Counted from the stretch's first letter, positions 17,890 to 30,522 are shown. The stretch: DNA of 64,000 bases from Acinetobacter nosocomialis (GCA_025736915.1 CP107049.1:3224001-3288000); one strand, 5' to 3'. A program made the numbers and translations. Notes: generated by a model from the sequence alone, not told the origin.

Positions 17890-18591
17890 ATGAAAAACCT
17901 AAACTTTAAGAGTTTGTACTTGTTATTTGTAATTTTTTACTCAGTAGGGGTCCTTTATTGGGTAATAAGTAATAAGAGTTTTTATGGAATAAGATTTTTA
18001 TCCATATGGTCTATTGTGATGATATGGATTGTAAATTTAAATTCAATTTTTTTAAATTATAAAGTAACTTTTTTTAAAAAATTTAATTCTTCTGTGGAAA
18101 TAAAATTTAAACTTTTTTTAATAGTATTTTTTTTAGCTCCTTTGGTTACAGGGCTTCCTGAGAAAATATCAATTTTATTTTTTTATAATATTGAGGAAAG
18201 TTATAGAAAATCAGAAACACATAAAGTTGAAGTTGCAGGTTATTTTAAAACAGGAACCTCTAAACAAGGAGGAGATATTTGGGCTTATGCTGAGGATAGA
18301 GATGATAAAAGAATAAATTATGTAATAGTATGCAACTTAATATCTAGGGTTAAGTGTGATTTAGGTGGTTTAAAAGGAGAGAAAGCAATTATTAAATTAA
18401 AACAAGAGAATATCTATCCGTTAAAAAATATGAGTGTAGTTTATAAATTTGAAAGTAAAAATCTAAATATTGGGGAAAATGAATTAATGAAATTATATAA
18501 GGAAAATAAAAAATTTATTTTTTATTTTTTATTTTTTATTTATATTCCATCAATTTGTTTTTGTTTAATGTTTTTGAAGTTTTTTAAATAA
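17890..18591 (+). CDS. Hypothetical membrane protein upstream of the RTX giant
   Basis: About 233 residues with three hydrophobic segments in the N-terminal half (about 8-26, 33-52 and 70-90), a soluble domain of about 100 residues, and a C-terminal membrane helix ending LMFLKFFK. Composition is strongly AT-biased (Lys, Ile, Phe, Asn-rich) like the RTX gene, which starts 11 nt after its stop codon, so the two are probably cotranscribed. I chose ATG 17890; an in-frame GTG lies at 17878. Function is unknown; an accessory or protective role for the RTX protein is only a positional guess. Confidence 0.65.
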   Translation: MKNLNFKSLYLLFVIFYSVGVLYWVISNKSFYGIRFLSIWSIVMIWIVNLNSIFLNYKVTFFKKFNSSVEIKFKLFLIVFFLAPLVTGLPEKISILFFYNIEESYRKSETHKVEVAGYFKTGTSKQGGDIWAYAEDRDDKRINYVIVCNLISRVKCDLGGLKGEKAIIKLKQENIYPLKNMSVVYKFESKNLNIGENELMKLYKENKKFIFYFLFFIYIPSICFCLMFLKFFK

Positions 18592-18601
18592 GGGGTGATT
18601 C

Positions 18602-21600
18602 GTGAGTAATTTAGATAAACTTATTAAAGAGGATTATAGTACGATTGATTCATTAAGAGTACTATATGTAAGTGGTGCAAATAATCTGTGGGCAACAATT
18701 AAATCTGGTAATAAGCTTCAAGATGTAAAAAAACAGGCAATACAAGATGATATTATAACTGATAAAGAGAAAATAGATATAGGAAAAGCTGAGACTGATT
18801 TTTACTATAATATGGGGGCATTAGCAAATGATTTTATGGATTTTTTAAAAATCACAGGTATTACTCAATTGGGTATAGATTTAAGAAATTCGTACAAAAA
18901 TATTTATGAGTTTTCAGACGGGTTAAATGGTGATGAAGATGAGCCACGTCCTCACTTTGATGTAGCCCAATTTATAGGAGCAATATCCGATTCATCTGCA
19001 GTGTTAGAGACAGTTGTTGGATTAAATAAAAGCTATGCAGTTTTAGAAAGAGTATTTGGCTTAGTTAGTGATGTATTAGGAGTAGTGAATAATGCAATAA
19101 CAGATAGAAATGGTGAGTCTAAAGTTGTTGTTTATTTAGATGGTGGTAAACAAAATAATATAAATATATCTGATGTAAATATAGATTTTAGTCAAATTGT
19201 AGATGTGGCTGAAGAGCATTTATTGTTGCTTGCTAAAGATGTTTTAAATATTATACCGGGACCAACAAGTTTAATAGTGGATCCTTGGTTAAAAGAAATG
19301 TCACTTGATAGTGGTCAAACATTTATTGGTGATGAAAAGAATATAATTAGAGCAGATAATTATACTGGTGATAAAAAAAATAATATTGCGTATGGCTTAG
19401 GTGGTAATGATTATTTGTCTGGACAGGAAGGTGATGATTACCTTAATGGAGGTAAAGGTAATGATATCTTGGATGGGGGAGAAGGTGATGATATTCTTGT
19501 TGATGAGATAGGTAATGATATCTATATTTTTAATGGGAACTTTGGTCATGATACTATCTATGATTTAGATAATAATGGTCAAATAAAAATAGATGGCGTT
19601 GCTCTTACTGTTGGTGAAAAAGTTAATAACAAATTATGGAAGAGTGCTGATGGAAAATTCTTAATCGTTTTATCTGAAGATTTTGATGGAGTAACTATAA
19701 CACAAAAAATAGTAATTAGTAATGAAAATGACAATAATAGAATAACTATAAAGTATTTTAATAATGGAGTATTAGGTCTTTCATTGGGTGATTTAGAGGA
19801 TAATAGTAATCCTCCATCCGATACTTCGATTTATACCTTTGGAACAGATGGTAATAATATTATTTTTGATGAACGTTATGTGGCGAGCTTTGGAGGAAAT
19901 GACTTTATTCATTCTACTAATGAAAATGCTGTCATTATTGCCGGTGATGGTAATGACTTAATTTCTACAGGCCAAGGGGATGATGTTATTTATGCTGGAG
20001 TAACTACATCAGAACAAGATGATAATATTATATTTTCTGGAATTGGTAGAGATCAGGTTTATGGAGGAAGTGGTAATGATATTATTATGACTTCAAATAG
20101 ACTGGATGCTTTAAAAGAATCATTATTAAATCAAATTGGAAGTGCAGATGTAGGTAGTACGGATTTTACTAAAGAATATAATATTTTAAACTTTAATTTT
20201 GAAATGGATTTAGATGAGACTAATAGATTTTCATATTATATAAAAAATGACTTATCGCAAATTACAGAACAAATTCTTCCTATTTTTGATATTTATTATA
20301 CAGGACAAAAGGGGAAGTACTATTTTTATAATCTTGTAGAAGCTTTAAATTATGGCCATGGATATGCAGGAAGTGATATTGCTTATGGTGGTTTAGGAAA
20401 TGACATTATTTTGGGTTCCTCTGATAAAGACTTTTTATATGGTGGGGACGGAGATGATGCTATTTATGGAATGGATGGTGGTGATTATCTATATGGAGGA
20501 GAGAATAACGATATCGTATATGGGGGGGATGGGAGTGATGATCTTACTGGTGGCAATGGAAATGATAATCTTGTTGGCGGGCTCGAACGAGATATCATCT
20601 ATGGCGGTGAAGGTGATGACAACATTCAAGGTGATTTAGAGGATTTTAGATATATATCTGCTCCACCAATTGAATCTACTAATTATAACCGTTTCGGTAA
20701 TGACTTGGTTTATGGGGGTGCAGGAAACGACAAGATCTGGGGAAATCTAGGCAATGATGAAATTTATGGGGATGATGGCGATGATGAAATTTCGGGAGAT
20801 CATCTAACCTTAGATGGGAATTATCATGGAGATGACAAGTTATTTGGAGGGAATGGGGATGATAAACTATGGGGAGATGGTGGAAAAGATATAATTGAAG
20901 GTGGAAAAGGGAATGATAAAATTTCAGGAGATAATATTTCATTAGATGGCGCATATCATAATGAAGATACTTTATATGGGGGAGATGGCGAGGATACTAT
21001 TTGGGGGCAAGGTGATGGAGATTATATTTATGGTGGGAGAGATAATGATGTAATTGCAGGAGATGATTCAGGTTTAGATGGACAATATCATGGTGATGAT
21101 AATATTTATGGGGGTGAAGGTAATGATGAGATTAATGGGGATGGTGGTAATGATCAAATCTATGGGGATGACGGTAATGATAGAATCTCAGGAGATAATT
21201 CAGCTTTAGATCATCAATATCATGGAAATGATCAAATCTATGGCGGTTTAGGAGATGATCTTCTATGGGGAAATGGCAGTTCAGATACTATTTATGGAGG
21301 AGTTGGTAGTGACTATATAGAAGGAGATAATAGTCAGTTAAATGCTCAATATCATGGTGATGATACGCTTTATGGTGATGCTGGGAATGATAGTATTCGT
21401 GGTGATGGAGGTTCAGATATATTATATGGTGGTGATGGAGATGATTATCTGGTAGGTGATGGTACTAATAATCATACATTCGACGGTAATGATCAACTTT
21501 ATGGAGGCAAAGGAAATGATCAATTAACAGGTTTTGATGGTAATGATATCTTAGATGGTGGAGCTGGAGATGATATCATTTTTGGTGGAAAAGGTGATGA

Positions 21601-24600
21601 CACTTTTATAAGTAATGAAGGGAATGATCAATTATCTGGAGGTGAGGGAAATGATACATACCATATTCAAGTAAGAGATTCGGAAGTTAAAATTTTAGAT
21701 AGTTCTGGAGAAAACCACTTTTATTTAGAAGGAAATTTCAATCTTTCAAATATAAATATTTATCATTATATGAATGCGGTTAGCCTTATTAGTCCAACCA
21801 TAAGTCAAGATCCTGATGCTGTTTTACCCCAGTTTAAATTAACTTTTTTTGATGATAGTGAAACTCAGCCAACAATTGATGGGGGAATTATCAGAGATGA
21901 ATATGGAAATAATGTTACGGGTGGTTATAATCAATATCTTCATTTTAATCGTAATGAATATAATGTAAATACAAATTTAAATAATACAATTCAGAATGAC
22001 TATGTGATTCATATTGATACCTATTTAAAAGAACGTGAAGGATTAAGTTATAAAATTTTGAATACCTCTTGGCATGGAATCCAAGGGTTATATCTAATTT
22101 TCACTAATAGTTATATTAAAGATGATAATTTAATTTATGAAAATTCCGATTTAAGTGACATCGTTGATATTCAACAGATTAGAAATAATGTTGTTTCGTA
22201 TGGGCAATATCAGGCCAATGAATATCACTTGTTAGGAGGAAATGATCAAACAACAGGCTCTGAGAGTGAGGATATTGTTTATGGTGGAATTGGCGATGAC
22301 ACTATCAAAGGTCTTAGTGGTTCAGATCAGCTCTTTGGCGATGAAGGGGATGATAGGTTAGAGGGGAATACTGGCAATGACTTTATTAGTGGGGGCACTG
22401 GTAATGATCAACTCTTTGGTGGTGAAGGTGATGATCAGTTAGAAGGTGGTGAAGGTGATGATCAGTTAGAAGGTGGTGATGGAAATGACATTATTGAAGG
22501 TGGTGATGGAAATGACATCATTAAAGGTGGTGATGGAAATGACATCATTAAAGGGGGCATTGGCAATGATCAACTTTTCGGTGGTGCTGGTGAAGATCAT
22601 TTAGAAGGTGGGGATGATGATGACCATTTAGAAGCTGGCGACGGAAATGACATTATCGAGGGCGGCACTGGCAATGATCAACTTTTTGGAGATATTGGTA
22701 GAGACGTGCTTTACGGTGGAGATGGTGATGATAAATTATACGGTGGAGATGATAATGATATTTTAAGTGGAGGAAAAGGTAATAATATTTTAGAAGGAGG
22801 AAATGGGGAAGATATTTATTTGTTTGATATATTTAGTCAACAGAATACTATCTATGATGGGGATGATAGTATATTAAAGTTTAATGGAATAACTTCAAAA
22901 GATGTAATAATTGAAGTGGTGAAAGATGATTTAAATATTCATTATAATGAAAGTTCATTAGTTACAATTTCTAATTTTATATTGAAAGGGAATATCAAGG
23001 AAATTCAGTTTGATGACTTGACTCTAACAAAAGATAAGTTGAATGAGTCAATAACAATAACAAAACTAGGAGATGGTGGTGATAATTACTTGGGTGGCTC
23101 TGCTGAGTTTAATAATATCATGTATGGTGGTGATGGTAATGATAATTTATCTGGTGGAAAATTATTAAATTATCTTTATGGTGGAAGTGGTAATGATTCA
23201 TTCCAAGTAAATTATTCATACTCTCAATCAGAATTTAATTTATTTGGTGGGTTGGGTTATGATTCATACAATTTAAAATTAGGTACAAAAACTTGGATTG
23301 AGGATGAAGACTATCTTGGGGTTATAAATGTTGATTCACAAATCTATTTTACATTAGTAGGTAATGTTTTTATTCGCTCACCAAATAGCAGTTCTGCTGA
23401 ATTAATATCTCAAAATAATGGACATACAGAATATAAATACACATTAAATAATAGGCCGTTACTTCAAGCAACTTATGATTATCATTCTAAAACATTTACT
23501 CTCATGAAGGATGATTTGTTTATTTTTGGATTAAAAAATATAAACGCAGCTAGTGATTTAAGTTTATATAAAAATATGAATATTAGAATCGATGGTGAGG
23601 ATATTTATCATACTAATGCCACTTATAGTCATTATCTAGCTACTGAATTTAAATTAACAGATTTTATTTTATCTATTGGCGATGTGAAATCTATTTATGA
23701 TGATGGTGATAATATAATTGATGGTTTTGTAAATTTAAATAATTTAATTTATGCAGGAAATGGCAAAAATATTATTTTAACTCAAAGTGGGAATGATACC
23801 ATTTATTCAGGAAGTGGAGCAGACACAATAGATGTTGGTAGTGGAAATAATAAAGTTGAAAGTGGTGATGGTGATGACCAAATAACTATAGGTCAAGGGA
23901 ATAATTATATAATAGCAGGTGCTGGAAATGATATTATTAGAGGTGGAAGAGGTGAAGTATATGGTGGTGAAGGTAATGACTATATATCTATAGAAAGTGG
24001 TGATGTTTATGGCGGTAATGGTGATGATACTCTTGTTGCTGGAAAATCAGGTAATTATTTAGATGGTGGGGATGGAGCAGATCATCTGATAGGAGGGTTA
24101 GGTGATGATATCTTTATTGTGGATGAACAAGATACTTATGAAGAAAATGATACAAATGGTGGTTACGATACAATTTATATTGCTAAAAATTTTGATCTTG
24201 CATTAAATAATTTTGAGGCTGTTACATTATTGGGTAACCAGAATATTAATGCCTATGGAGATGAATTTGATAATAAATTAATTGGCAATAGTGGTAATAA
24301 CTATATTGACGGTCGTGCAGGCAGTGACTATATGCAAGGGGGTATGGGTAATGACTATTATGTTGTTGATATAACCGAAACCATTGAAACTGATGATAAT
24401 GGTGTTAGTTACATTATAGACGGAGACCTGGTTGTTGAAGATGTTGATGGTGGTATAGATACTCTTGAACGTTGGGAAGATGCACGCTTTATTAGTCAAG
24501 ATGAAAATGGAAACCCAGTTTTAACAGATAGTTATAAAATATTAGAAAATAACATCGAAAATCTTATTTTAAAAGGTAATGCTAAAACAGGATTTGGTAA

Positions 24601-26881
24601 TGATCTTGATAATATCATTGTTGGAAATGAGCAAGATAATTATATTGATGGTTTAGCCGGAAATGATACTTATATCTTTAGCCGAGGTGGTGGTACAGAT
24701 ACCTACAGCTTTGAAGATAATATTGATGCTGTAAATATATTAAAAATTCAAGGTTATTCAGCTAATGATGTATCTGCTCAAAAATATGGCGATAGCGTAT
24801 ATCTTAGTTTTAAAGGTACAAATGATCATATTTGGCTTTCTAATTATTATATTGCAGATACCGAAAATACCACCTATAAGATGGATCAGATTAATTTTGA
24901 TTCTGGAGTGATTTGGGGTGTTGATGATATTAACACATTAGTTAATAGAGCCTTAACAAACCATGCACCAACTGTTAATGCAGCTATACCATTAATTACA
25001 AGTAATCAGGGAACTGAATTTAGCTATAAATTTGCTAATAATATTATTGTTGATCAGGATAGCTGGGATTCTTTGAGTTATAAAATTACTTTAACGACTA
25101 AAGATAGTAGTGGACAATACCAATCTATTCCATCATGGTTAAGTTTTGATACTGCAACACAAACTTTATCTGGTACTCCTCCTACTAATGTGACTGGCAA
25201 CTTATCGTTCTTTTATTGGGGAACAGATATGTATGGTTATAGTACCGCCACCTCATTTAATTTAAAAGTTAGTCTACCGAACCAAGCTCCAACATTGTTA
25301 AATGCAATTGCAGATCAAAGCGTGACGGATGCTAAAGCATTTAGCTATACCGTTCCTGCAACAACATTCAAAGACCCTGATGGTGATACATTAACGTATT
25401 CGGCTACCTTAGAAGATGGCTCTCCATTACCATCTTGGCTTAGTTTCAACCCAACTACAAGAGTGTTGAGTGGCACTTCACCTGATAACACAATGCCGCT
25501 AAATATTAAAATTACAGTCAAAGATATTGCTAACCAATCAGTTTCTGATGTGTTTAAGCTAACATTTGTTGTTCAAAATCAAACAATAAATGGAACAAGC
25601 AATGCTGATACGTTATATGGAGCTTCAGGAAATGACACCCTAACAGGACAAGCAGGTAATGATATTCTCTATGGGCAGGCAGGTAATGATACTTTAAATG
25701 GTGGTACTGGTAACGACACAATGTACGGTGGAAAAGGTGATGACACTTATATTGTGGATAGTACTGCTGATGTTATTAGTGAAAGTGTGAATGAAGGAAC
25801 TGATACTGTCCAAAGTAGTGTTACTTACACATTAGTAAATAATGTGGAAAATTTAACCTTAACAGGCACTACAGCAATTAATGGTACAGGTAATGCACTC
25901 AATAATGTGATTGTTGGTAATAGTGCAATTAATACTTTAACTGGTGGCGCAGGTGATGATTATCTGGATGGAGGAGTTGGTGCAGATAAATTATTAGGTG
26001 GAACAGGTAATGACTCTTACGTTATTGACAATACAGGTGACATTGTCACGGAAAATACCGGTGAAGGGATAGATACTGTTCTTAGTTCAATTACTTATAC
26101 TCTCGGTAATAATCTTGAAAATCTAACATTGACTGGATCAACAGCAATTAATGGTACAGGTAATGCGCTCAATAATGTACTTGTTGGTAATAGTGCAATT
26201 AATACTTTAACTGGTGGTGCAGGTGATGATTATCTGGATGGAGGAGCAGGAGCTGATAAGTTACTTGGTGGTTTAGGTAATGATACTTATGTAATTGATA
26301 ACTCTGGCGATACTGTTACAGAAAATGCTAGTGAAGGTATAGATACGGTTCTGAGCTCTATTACTTATATATTAGGCAGTAATTTAGAAAATTTAACTTT
26401 AAGTGGTTCAACAGCCATTAATGCAACAGGTAATACATTAAATAATACTCTTACAGGTAATAGTGGAATAAATGCTTTAAATGGTGGAGCTGGTAATGAC
26501 ATTCTGGATGGACAAGGTGGAAATGATCAACTTACCGGTGGAACTGGGGCTGATACCGCACTATATCAATTATTAGTTCAATCTGATGCTCTGGGTGGAA
26601 ATGGTACAGATGTCTGGTCTGATTTCACTATTGGTAATACCTCATCAAATACAAATGCAGATAAAATTGATATTGGTGATCTGTTAATTGGTTATTCTGG
26701 TACTTATAGCTTTACTAGTTTGGAACCATTTATAAAAACTGTTGTGAGTGGTTCAAATACACAGTTATATATTGATAGGGATGGTGCAGGAACGACGTAT
26801 AGTAGTTCATTGTTGTTAACATTGAATAATACAAACGTTAATTTAAATGATCTAATCAATAACCAGCAAGTTATTATTTAA
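18602..26881 (+). CDS. Giant RTX-repeat protein, type I secretion substrate
   Basis: A 2759-residue acidic, glycine-rich protein. Residues 1-255 are a non-repetitive head. From about 263 on there are dozens of GGxGxDxUx calcium-binding nonapeptides, interrupted by beta-rich spacers. Residues about 737-956 form a strict 44-residue super-repeat containing LDxxYHGDD. Residues about 2119-2330 are two cadherin-like (CADG/He_PIG) domains, each with PSWLSF and LSGT. These are followed by 90-residue repeats and a C-terminal type I secretion target (about 2640-2759, [19 protein letters not shown] then a hydrophobic end). There is no Sec signal. Known relatives are adhesins or biofilm proteins. GTG start with AAGGGGTG upstream. 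No TolC/HlyBD genes are in the window. Confidence 0.92.
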   Translation: MSNLDKLIKEDYSTIDSLRVLYVSGANNLWATIKSGNKLQDVKKQAIQDDIITDKEKIDIGKAETDFYYNMGALANDFMDFLKITGITQLGIDLRNSYKNIYEFSDGLNGDEDEPRPHFDVAQFIGAISDSSAVLETVVGLNKSYAVLERVFGLVSDVLGVVNNAITDRNGESKVVVYLDGGKQNNINISDVNIDFSQIVDVAEEHLLLLAKDVLNIIPGPTSLIVDPWLKEMSLDSGQTFIGDEKNIIRADNYTGDKKNNIAYGLGGNDYLSGQEGDDYLNGGKGNDILDGGEGDDILVDEIGNDIYIFNGNFGHDTIYDLDNNGQIKIDGVALTVGEKVNNKLWKSADGKFLIVLSEDFDGVTITQKIVISNENDNNRITIKYFNNGVLGLSLGDLEDNSNPPSDTSIYTFGTDGNNIIFDERYVASFGGNDFIHSTNENAVIIAGDGNDLISTGQGDDVIYAGVTTSEQDDNIIFSGIGRDQVYGGSGNDIIMTSNRLDALKESLLNQIGSADVGSTDFTKEYNILNFNFEMDLDETNRFSYYIKNDLSQITEQILPIFDIYYTGQKGKYYFYNLVEALNYGHGYAGSDIAYGGLGNDIILGSSDKDFLYGGDGDDAIYGMDGGDYLYGGENNDIVYGGDGSDDLTGGNGNDNLVGGLERDIIYGGEGDDNIQGDLEDFRYISAPPIESTNYNRFGNDLVYGGAGNDKIWGNLGNDEIYGDDGDDEISGDHLTLDGNYHGDDKLFGGNGDDKLWGDGGKDIIEGGKGNDKISGDNISLDGAYHNEDTLYGGDGEDTIWGQGDGDYIYGGRDNDVIAGDDSGLDGQYHGDDNIYGGEGNDEINGDGGNDQIYGDDGNDRISGDNSALDHQYHGNDQIYGGLGDDLLWGNGSSDTIYGGVGSDYIEGDNSQLNAQYHGDDTLYGDAGNDSIRGDGGSDILYGGDGDDYLVGDGTNNHTFDGNDQLYGGKGNDQLTGFDGNDILDGGAGDDIIFGGKGDDTFISNEGNDQLSGGEGNDTYHIQVRDSEVKILDSSGENHFYLEGNFNLSNINIYHYMNAVSLISPTISQDPDAVLPQFKLTFFDDSETQPTIDGGIIRDEYGNNVTGGYNQYLHFNRNEYNVNTNLNNTIQNDYVIHIDTYLKEREGLSYKILNTSWHGIQGLYLIFTNSYIKDDNLIYENSDLSDIVDIQQIRNNVVSYGQYQANEYHLLGGNDQTTGSESEDIVYGGIGDDTIKGLSGSDQLFGDEGDDRLEGNTGNDFISGGTGNDQLFGGEGDDQLEGGEGDDQLEGGDGNDIIEGGDGNDIIKGGDGNDIIKGGIGNDQLFGGAGEDHLEGGDDDDHLEAGDGNDIIEGGTGNDQLFGDIGRDVLYGGDGDDKLYGGDDNDILSGGKGNNILEGGNGEDIYLFDIFSQQNTIYDGDDSILKFNGITSKDVIIEVVKDDLNIHYNESSLVTISNFILKGNIKEIQFDDLTLTKDKLNESITITKLGDGGDNYLGGSAEFNNIMYGGDGNDNLSGGKLLNYLYGGSGNDSFQVNYSYSQSEFNLFGGLGYDSYNLKLGTKTWIEDEDYLGVINVDSQIYFTLVGNVFIRSPNSSSAELISQNNGHTEYKYTLNNRPLLQATYDYHSKTFTLMKDDLFIFGLKNINAASDLSLYKNMNIRIDGEDIYHTNATYSHYLATEFKLTDFILSIGDVKSIYDDGDNIIDGFVNLNNLIYAGNGKNIILTQSGNDTIYSGSGADTIDVGSGNNKVESGDGDDQITIGQGNNYIIAGAGNDIIRGGRGEVYGGEGNDYISIESGDVYGGNGDDTLVAGKSGNYLDGGDGADHLIGGLGDDIFIVDEQDTYEENDTNGGYDTIYIAKNFDLALNNFEAVTLLGNQNINAYGDEFDNKLIGNSGNNYIDGRAGSDYMQGGMGNDYYVVDITETIETDDNGVSYIIDGDLVVEDVDGGIDTLERWEDARFISQDENGNPVLTDSYKILENNIENLILKGNAKTGFGNDLDNIIVGNEQDNYIDGLAGNDTYIFSRGGGTDTYSFEDNIDAVNILKIQGYSANDVSAQKYGDSVYLSFKGTNDHIWLSNYYIADTENTTYKMDQINFDSGVIWGVDDINTLVNRALTNHAPTVNAAIPLITSNQGTEFSYKFANNIIVDQDSWDSLSYKITLTTKDSSGQYQSIPSWLSFDTATQTLSGTPPTNVTGNLSFFYWGTDMYGYSTATSFNLKVSLPNQAPTLLNAIADQSVTDAKAFSYTVPATTFKDPDGDTLTYSATLEDGSPLPSWLSFNPTTRVLSGTSPDNTMPLNIKITVKDIANQSVSDVFKLTFVVQNQTINGTSNADTLYGASGNDTLTGQAGNDILYGQAGNDTLNGGTGNDTMYGGKGDDTYIVDSTADVISESVNEGTDTVQSSVTYTLVNNVENLTLTGTTAINGTGNALNNVIVGNSAINTLTGGAGDDYLDGGVGADKLLGGTGNDSYVIDNTGDIVTENTGEGIDTVLSSITYTLGNNLENLTLTGSTAINGTGNALNNVLVGNSAINTLTGGAGDDYLDGGAGADKLLGGLGNDTYVIDNSGDTVTENASEGIDTVLSSITYILGSNLENLTLSGSTAINATGNTLNNTLTGNSGINALNGGAGNDILDGQGGNDQLTGGTGADTALYQLLVQSDALGGNGTDVWSDFTIGNTSSNTNADKIDIGDLLIGYSGTYSFTSLEPFIKTVVSGSNTQLYIDRDGAGTTYSSSLLLTLNNTNVNLNDLINNQQVII
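20678..21500 (+). repeat. 132-bp tandem super-repeat within the RTX gene
   Basis: The motif coding LD-x-x-YHGDD recurs with its first codon at 20810, 20942, 21074, 21206 and 21338: exactly 132 bp (44 residues) apart four times in a row. A degenerate unit follows at about 21470 and a distorted one precedes at about 20678. Each unit equals several nonapeptides plus a 10-11-residue insert. Confidence 0.85.
25590..26480 (+). repeat. 270-bp tandem repeats near the RTX C-terminus
   Basis: Coding repeats of 90 residues ([53 protein letters not shown]). The segment at 25892 recurs at 26162 with near-identical DNA (270-bp offset), and a more diverged third unit follows. Such recent duplication makes this part prone to copy-number change and misassembly. 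Confidence 0.8.
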
Positions 26882-26896
26882 AAATTAGGGCGATGA

Positions 26897-26922
26897 GACC
26901 AAAATTATTTTTGGTCTTTATC
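26897..26922 (+). terminator. Intrinsic terminator of the RTX gene
   Basis: GACCAAAA pairs with TTTTGGTC (26909-26916) around a TTAT loop, followed by a T-rich tract, 15 nt after the stop codon. Confidence 0.7.
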
Positions 26923-26950
26923 TTAAATTGTTCATTTATCTAAAAGATTA

Positions 26951-26992
26951 AAAAAGGCATTAAATACTAATATTTAATGCCTTTATTTTTTT
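26951..26992. terminator. Bidirectional terminator between the RTX gene and trmB
   Basis: A 14-bp perfect stem (AAAGGCATTAAATA, 26953-26966, with its complement 26971-26984) with a 4-nt loop, flanked by A-rich sequence on the left and T7 on the right. It can stop transcripts from both convergent genes. Confidence 0.85.
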
Positions 26993-27010
26993 GTCTTTAG
27001 TAGTTAAATT

Positions 27011-27727
27011 TTACTTAATCTTTTTAAAGATAAAGTCATTAATCTTATGACCTGACTCAATACCACGGCGCTCAAACTTAGTCACTGGGCGCCATTCTGG
27101 TCGAGGGTAACTGTTGCCTTTACCAGCTAAATTTTCAAGATCTGGACGATTGTCTAGTACATCAAGCATCCACTCTGCATACGGTTCCCAATCTGTTGCT
27201 GCATGGAACGTACCACCAAGCTCAAGTTTCTGTTCGACTAGTTGCATACGCTCATGAATAACAAAACGGCGTTTAAAATGACGTTTCTTTTGCCAAGGGT
27301 CTGGGAAGTAAAGTTGTACACAGTTAATACTGTTGTCTGGCATTTCACGTAAAACTTGAATCGCGTCTGCATCGAGTACACGTAAGTTTTTAAGTTCTGC
27401 TATACCTGCTTCGTATAAACATTGGGCAATACCAGGTACGTGTACTTCAATACCTACATAGTTACGTTCAGGGTTTGCTTTAGCCATAAGCACTAACGAA
27501 CGACCCATACCAAAACCGATTTCAACAGTTAAAGGACGTTCTGGATGTTCAAAGTGTTGACGTAAGTCACCAACAGGATATTCCAAAATTAAATCGCGAT
27601 GTTGTTCTAATGCCGTGCGTTGAGACGTATTAAGTGGTGCTGAACGACGCATAAACGTCACAATTTCACGGTGTTCAGGCAAATTGTCTAATTCTGCAAT
27701 TTGCGTTTCTAACTGATCGATCGACAT
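27011..27727 (-). CDS. trmB: tRNA (guanine-N7)-methyltransferase TrmB
   Basis: SAM-dependent enzyme making m7G46 in tRNA. VEIGFGMGRSL is the SAM-binding loop, YFPDPWQKKRHFKRR the conserved PDPW-K-RH catalytic segment, and TDWEPYAEWM the late motif. From ATG 27727 the protein has 238 residues, about the E. coli length. An upstream in-frame TTG (27751) would add 8 residues but has no ribosome site. Confidence 0.96.
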   Translation of the reverse strand: MSIDQLETQIAELDNLPEHREIVTFMRRSAPLNTSQRTALEQHRDLILEYPVGDLRQHFEHPERPLTVEIGFGMGRSLVLMAKANPERNYVGIEVHVPGIAQCLYEAGIAELKNLRVLDADAIQVLREMPDNSINCVQLYFPDPWQKKRHFKRRFVIHERMQLVEQKLELGGTFHAATDWEPYAEWMLDVLDNRPDLENLAGKGNSYPRPEWRPVTKFERRGIESGHKINDFIFKKIK

Positions 27728-27872
27728 AACCTTGGCAATATTGAAATTCAAATGCGGTATTTTAAGTCTTCAGGTGGTCAAGTCAAATATTTCGGTGTTT
27801 TTCTTCATGTAGATGTCATGATCAATATTTAATCTAAGAGACTAATTAAAACTCACATGAACATTTTTAATC

Positions 27873-30314
27873 ATGAAAACTTTTCAATTAAGAACACTTT
27901 CAGTTTTTTTAAGTGCATTTGGTGCATTTTCATATAGTTCTGTTGCTCAGGCACAGCTTATGTTTAGCCAGTATGTTGATGGTAGTAGCAATAAAAAAGG
28001 GTTAGAGATTTATAACCCAGATGGTACTACAGTCAACTTAGCCGATTATGAGATTCAACAGTTTAATAATGGTGGTACTGCAAAAACGGTGACTTTCCGT
28101 TTACAAGGTACACTTCCAAGTAAGCAGAAGTTTTTAGTGGGCCGCTCGGAGCTACAAACTGAACTTGGTAGTAAAGTAAATCAAGTAGCTGCCTTGTCTT
28201 TTAATGGTGATGATGCAGTTGTACTCGTTTATAAAGGCACACCTGTCGATCGTTTTGGGCGTATTGGTGAGCGACCAGAGGCAGGTTGGGGAACAGCCGT
28301 TTCAAGTTTAGGAAATAGTTTTAAGCGTATTGAAACTGAAAATCCAGCTTTAAGTATCGATCCAACCGCAGCATTTGATTTGGACCACTCGTGGACAGCA
28401 TGGGCAAACCGAAATGATTTTTCAAATTTATCAGGTTCTACAACAACTCCACCTCCTGTTCAAACAGTCAGTTGTTCAAGCGCCGATACTCCAATTGCCG
28501 ATTTAGCTACATCAACACAAAATCAAACCTATACAGTGCGTGGTGTGATTACTGCTGACTACCGCTATGCCAATGGCTTCTCAGGCTTTTATGTTCAAAC
28601 ACCTGACACCAAAGCACGTGCGAATGTCAGTAATGCCATTTTTGTTTATATTCCAAATAGCAGCACGGTAAAAGGTGGCCAAGTTGGTGATGAAGTTATT
28701 TTACGAGGCCGTTTAACAAGTTATCAAAATCAGCTACAAATAGACCAATTACAGCAAGATATTCAAAGCTGTAATAGCAATATGGCAAATCAAGTTCAGC
28801 CAATTAGCTTGGAGTTACCATTTACTAGCTTAGCAGGCGGTTCAACAAATTCTCCGCAACGTTATCAAGGGATGTTGGTCAAATTACCTCAAGCTTTGAC
28901 GGTAAGTGAAAACTATAACTATGGCCGTTATGGTGAACTATCGCTGAGCTTAGGCCGCTTATATATTCCAACCAATTTATATCCTGCCTTGTCGCCAGAA
29001 GCGAAAGCTTTAGCTCAGAAAAATTTATTATCGAAAATTATTTTTGATGATGGATATAACAACCAAAATCGTACTCCGTGGTTACCAACAAATTTTAGTG
29101 CTGCCAATACATTACGCTCAGGTTATCAGCTTAAAAATGTTGAAGGGATTTTAGAGTATCGTTTTAATGGCTGGCGTGTACAGCCAGTGCTTGGACGTAC
29201 TCAACCAGAAGTTGTTACTCAAACAAATCCACGACAGGGTGTCCTTACAAAAAATGCTAATCACATTCGTGTAGCTTCATTTAACGTTTTGAACTATGAC
29301 AATGGCGCAACAGGTTTCCCAACAGAACGTGGCGCAAATACACAAACAGAGTTTGATAAACAGCACCGTAAAATTGTGAGTGCATTAAAAGCGATTGATG
29401 CTGACGTATACGGTTTGATGGAAATTGCAAACAATGGTTATGGTCCAAACAGCGCAATTGCTCATTTAACAAGTGCATTAGGTCCAGACTGGAAATATGT
29501 TGTTCCTGAAAATTTAGACCGTTTAGGTGGTGATGTTATTGCTGTTGCGATTGTTTATAACAGTAAGCGTGTGAAGCCTTTAAATAAAGCTGTTGTGCTT
29601 GATTTGGGCGATAAAAATCGAACGACCTTAGCACAAACTTTCCAAGCTGTTCGTGGCAATAAAACGTTTACCGTTATTCCAAACCATTTGAAGTCAAAAG
29701 GCTGTACTGGAGTTGATGTTAACTCTACGGATGCGGACCAAAAAGATGGTCAAGGTTGTTGGAACCCAACCCGTGTGAAAGCAGTTGATCAAATCGTGCA
29801 GTGGCTCGCGAAAAATCCGACACAAGTTCCTAAGCAAAATGCTTTGCTGGTAGGGGATATGAATAGCTATGCAAAAGAAGAACCTATTTTAGCCTTTGAA
29901 AAAGCCAATTATAAAGTCTTACTCAATGACGTTAAGGTTGGGCAAGGCGCTCAGGCATATAGCTATGTGTTTGGCGTGGCAAGTGATGCAAATGGCAATG
30001 GTGGAGCGGGTAACTTAGATCATGCAATTGCCGATGCAGATTTATATCCAAAAGTAGTTCGTACGTTTGCTTGGCATATCAATGCTGATGAGCCAACAGT
30101 TCTAGACTACAACGAAGAATATAAAACTGATGAGCAAAAGGCTCTGTTTTATGGTGAAGATGCCTATCGTTCTTCGGACCACGACCCTGTCATTGTCGAT
30201 CTAGATTTAAATGGTAAAGATTCAAGTCATCCTGATAATGGCAACAAAAATCCTATTTTGGATTTCTTAAACCAATTAGTGGAATGGTTTAGCCAACTTT
30301 TTAAACGTAATTAA
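27873..30314 (+). CDS. ExeM/NucH-family extracellular endonuclease
   Basis: Secreted DNase-like protein. A Sec signal peptide (residues 1-27, ending AQA) is followed by a lamin-tail-like domain (about 30-165), an OB-type domain (about 210-300), and an endonuclease/exonuclease/phosphatase domain (about 460-780). The last domain has VASFNVLNYDN, the metal-binding Glu in LMEIANNG, GDMNSY and the catalytic SSDHDPV. The tail is an amphipathic segment (ILDFLNQLVEWFSQLF). Relatives in Shewanella and Vibrio degrade extracellular DNA in biofilms; here that role is inferred. The gene stands alone, with no clear ribosome site before the ATG. Confidence 0.9.
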   Translation: MKTFQLRTLSVFLSAFGAFSYSSVAQAQLMFSQYVDGSSNKKGLEIYNPDGTTVNLADYEIQQFNNGGTAKTVTFRLQGTLPSKQKFLVGRSELQTELGSKVNQVAALSFNGDDAVVLVYKGTPVDRFGRIGERPEAGWGTAVSSLGNSFKRIETENPALSIDPTAAFDLDHSWTAWANRNDFSNLSGSTTTPPPVQTVSCSSADTPIADLATSTQNQTYTVRGVITADYRYANGFSGFYVQTPDTKARANVSNAIFVYIPNSSTVKGGQVGDEVILRGRLTSYQNQLQIDQLQQDIQSCNSNMANQVQPISLELPFTSLAGGSTNSPQRYQGMLVKLPQALTVSENYNYGRYGELSLSLGRLYIPTNLYPALSPEAKALAQKNLLSKIIFDDGYNNQNRTPWLPTNFSAANTLRSGYQLKNVEGILEYRFNGWRVQPVLGRTQPEVVTQTNPRQGVLTKNANHIRVASFNVLNYDNGATGFPTERGANTQTEFDKQHRKIVSALKAIDADVYGLMEIANNGYGPNSAIAHLTSALGPDWKYVVPENLDRLGGDVIAVAIVYNSKRVKPLNKAVVLDLGDKNRTTLAQTFQAVRGNKTFTVIPNHLKSKGCTGVDVNSTDADQKDGQGCWNPTRVKAVDQIVQWLAKNPTQVPKQNALLVGDMNSYAKEEPILAFEKANYKVLLNDVKVGQGAQAYSYVFGVASDANGNGGAGNLDHAIADADLYPKVVRTFAWHINADEPTVLDYNEEYKTDEQKALFYGEDAYRSSDHDPVIVDLDLNGKDSSHPDNGNKNPILDFLNQLVEWFSQLFKRN

Positions 30315-30522
30315 CGGTAAAAAATGCGTGATGGGAATGTGTTTTATCATATTTTAAACAATCGTCACGCAAGACAACTTGCAAGGTCCAACTTTTTCAA
30401 GAATATTAGATAGTGTAAGTAATTTATAAATTTACGCTTTTTTACAATTAAGGAATTGTACAAACCTTGCAGGTTTTTTAGAAGCAATTTAAAACGTTAA
30501 TGTAAGATAAGAAGGATCAGAT

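Noticed and set aside
20679..20954. His-rich 91-residue frame on the - strand inside the RTX gene
   Set aside because: Antisense of the Asp/Gly repeat DNA; the His/Leu repetition is a by-product of the codons.
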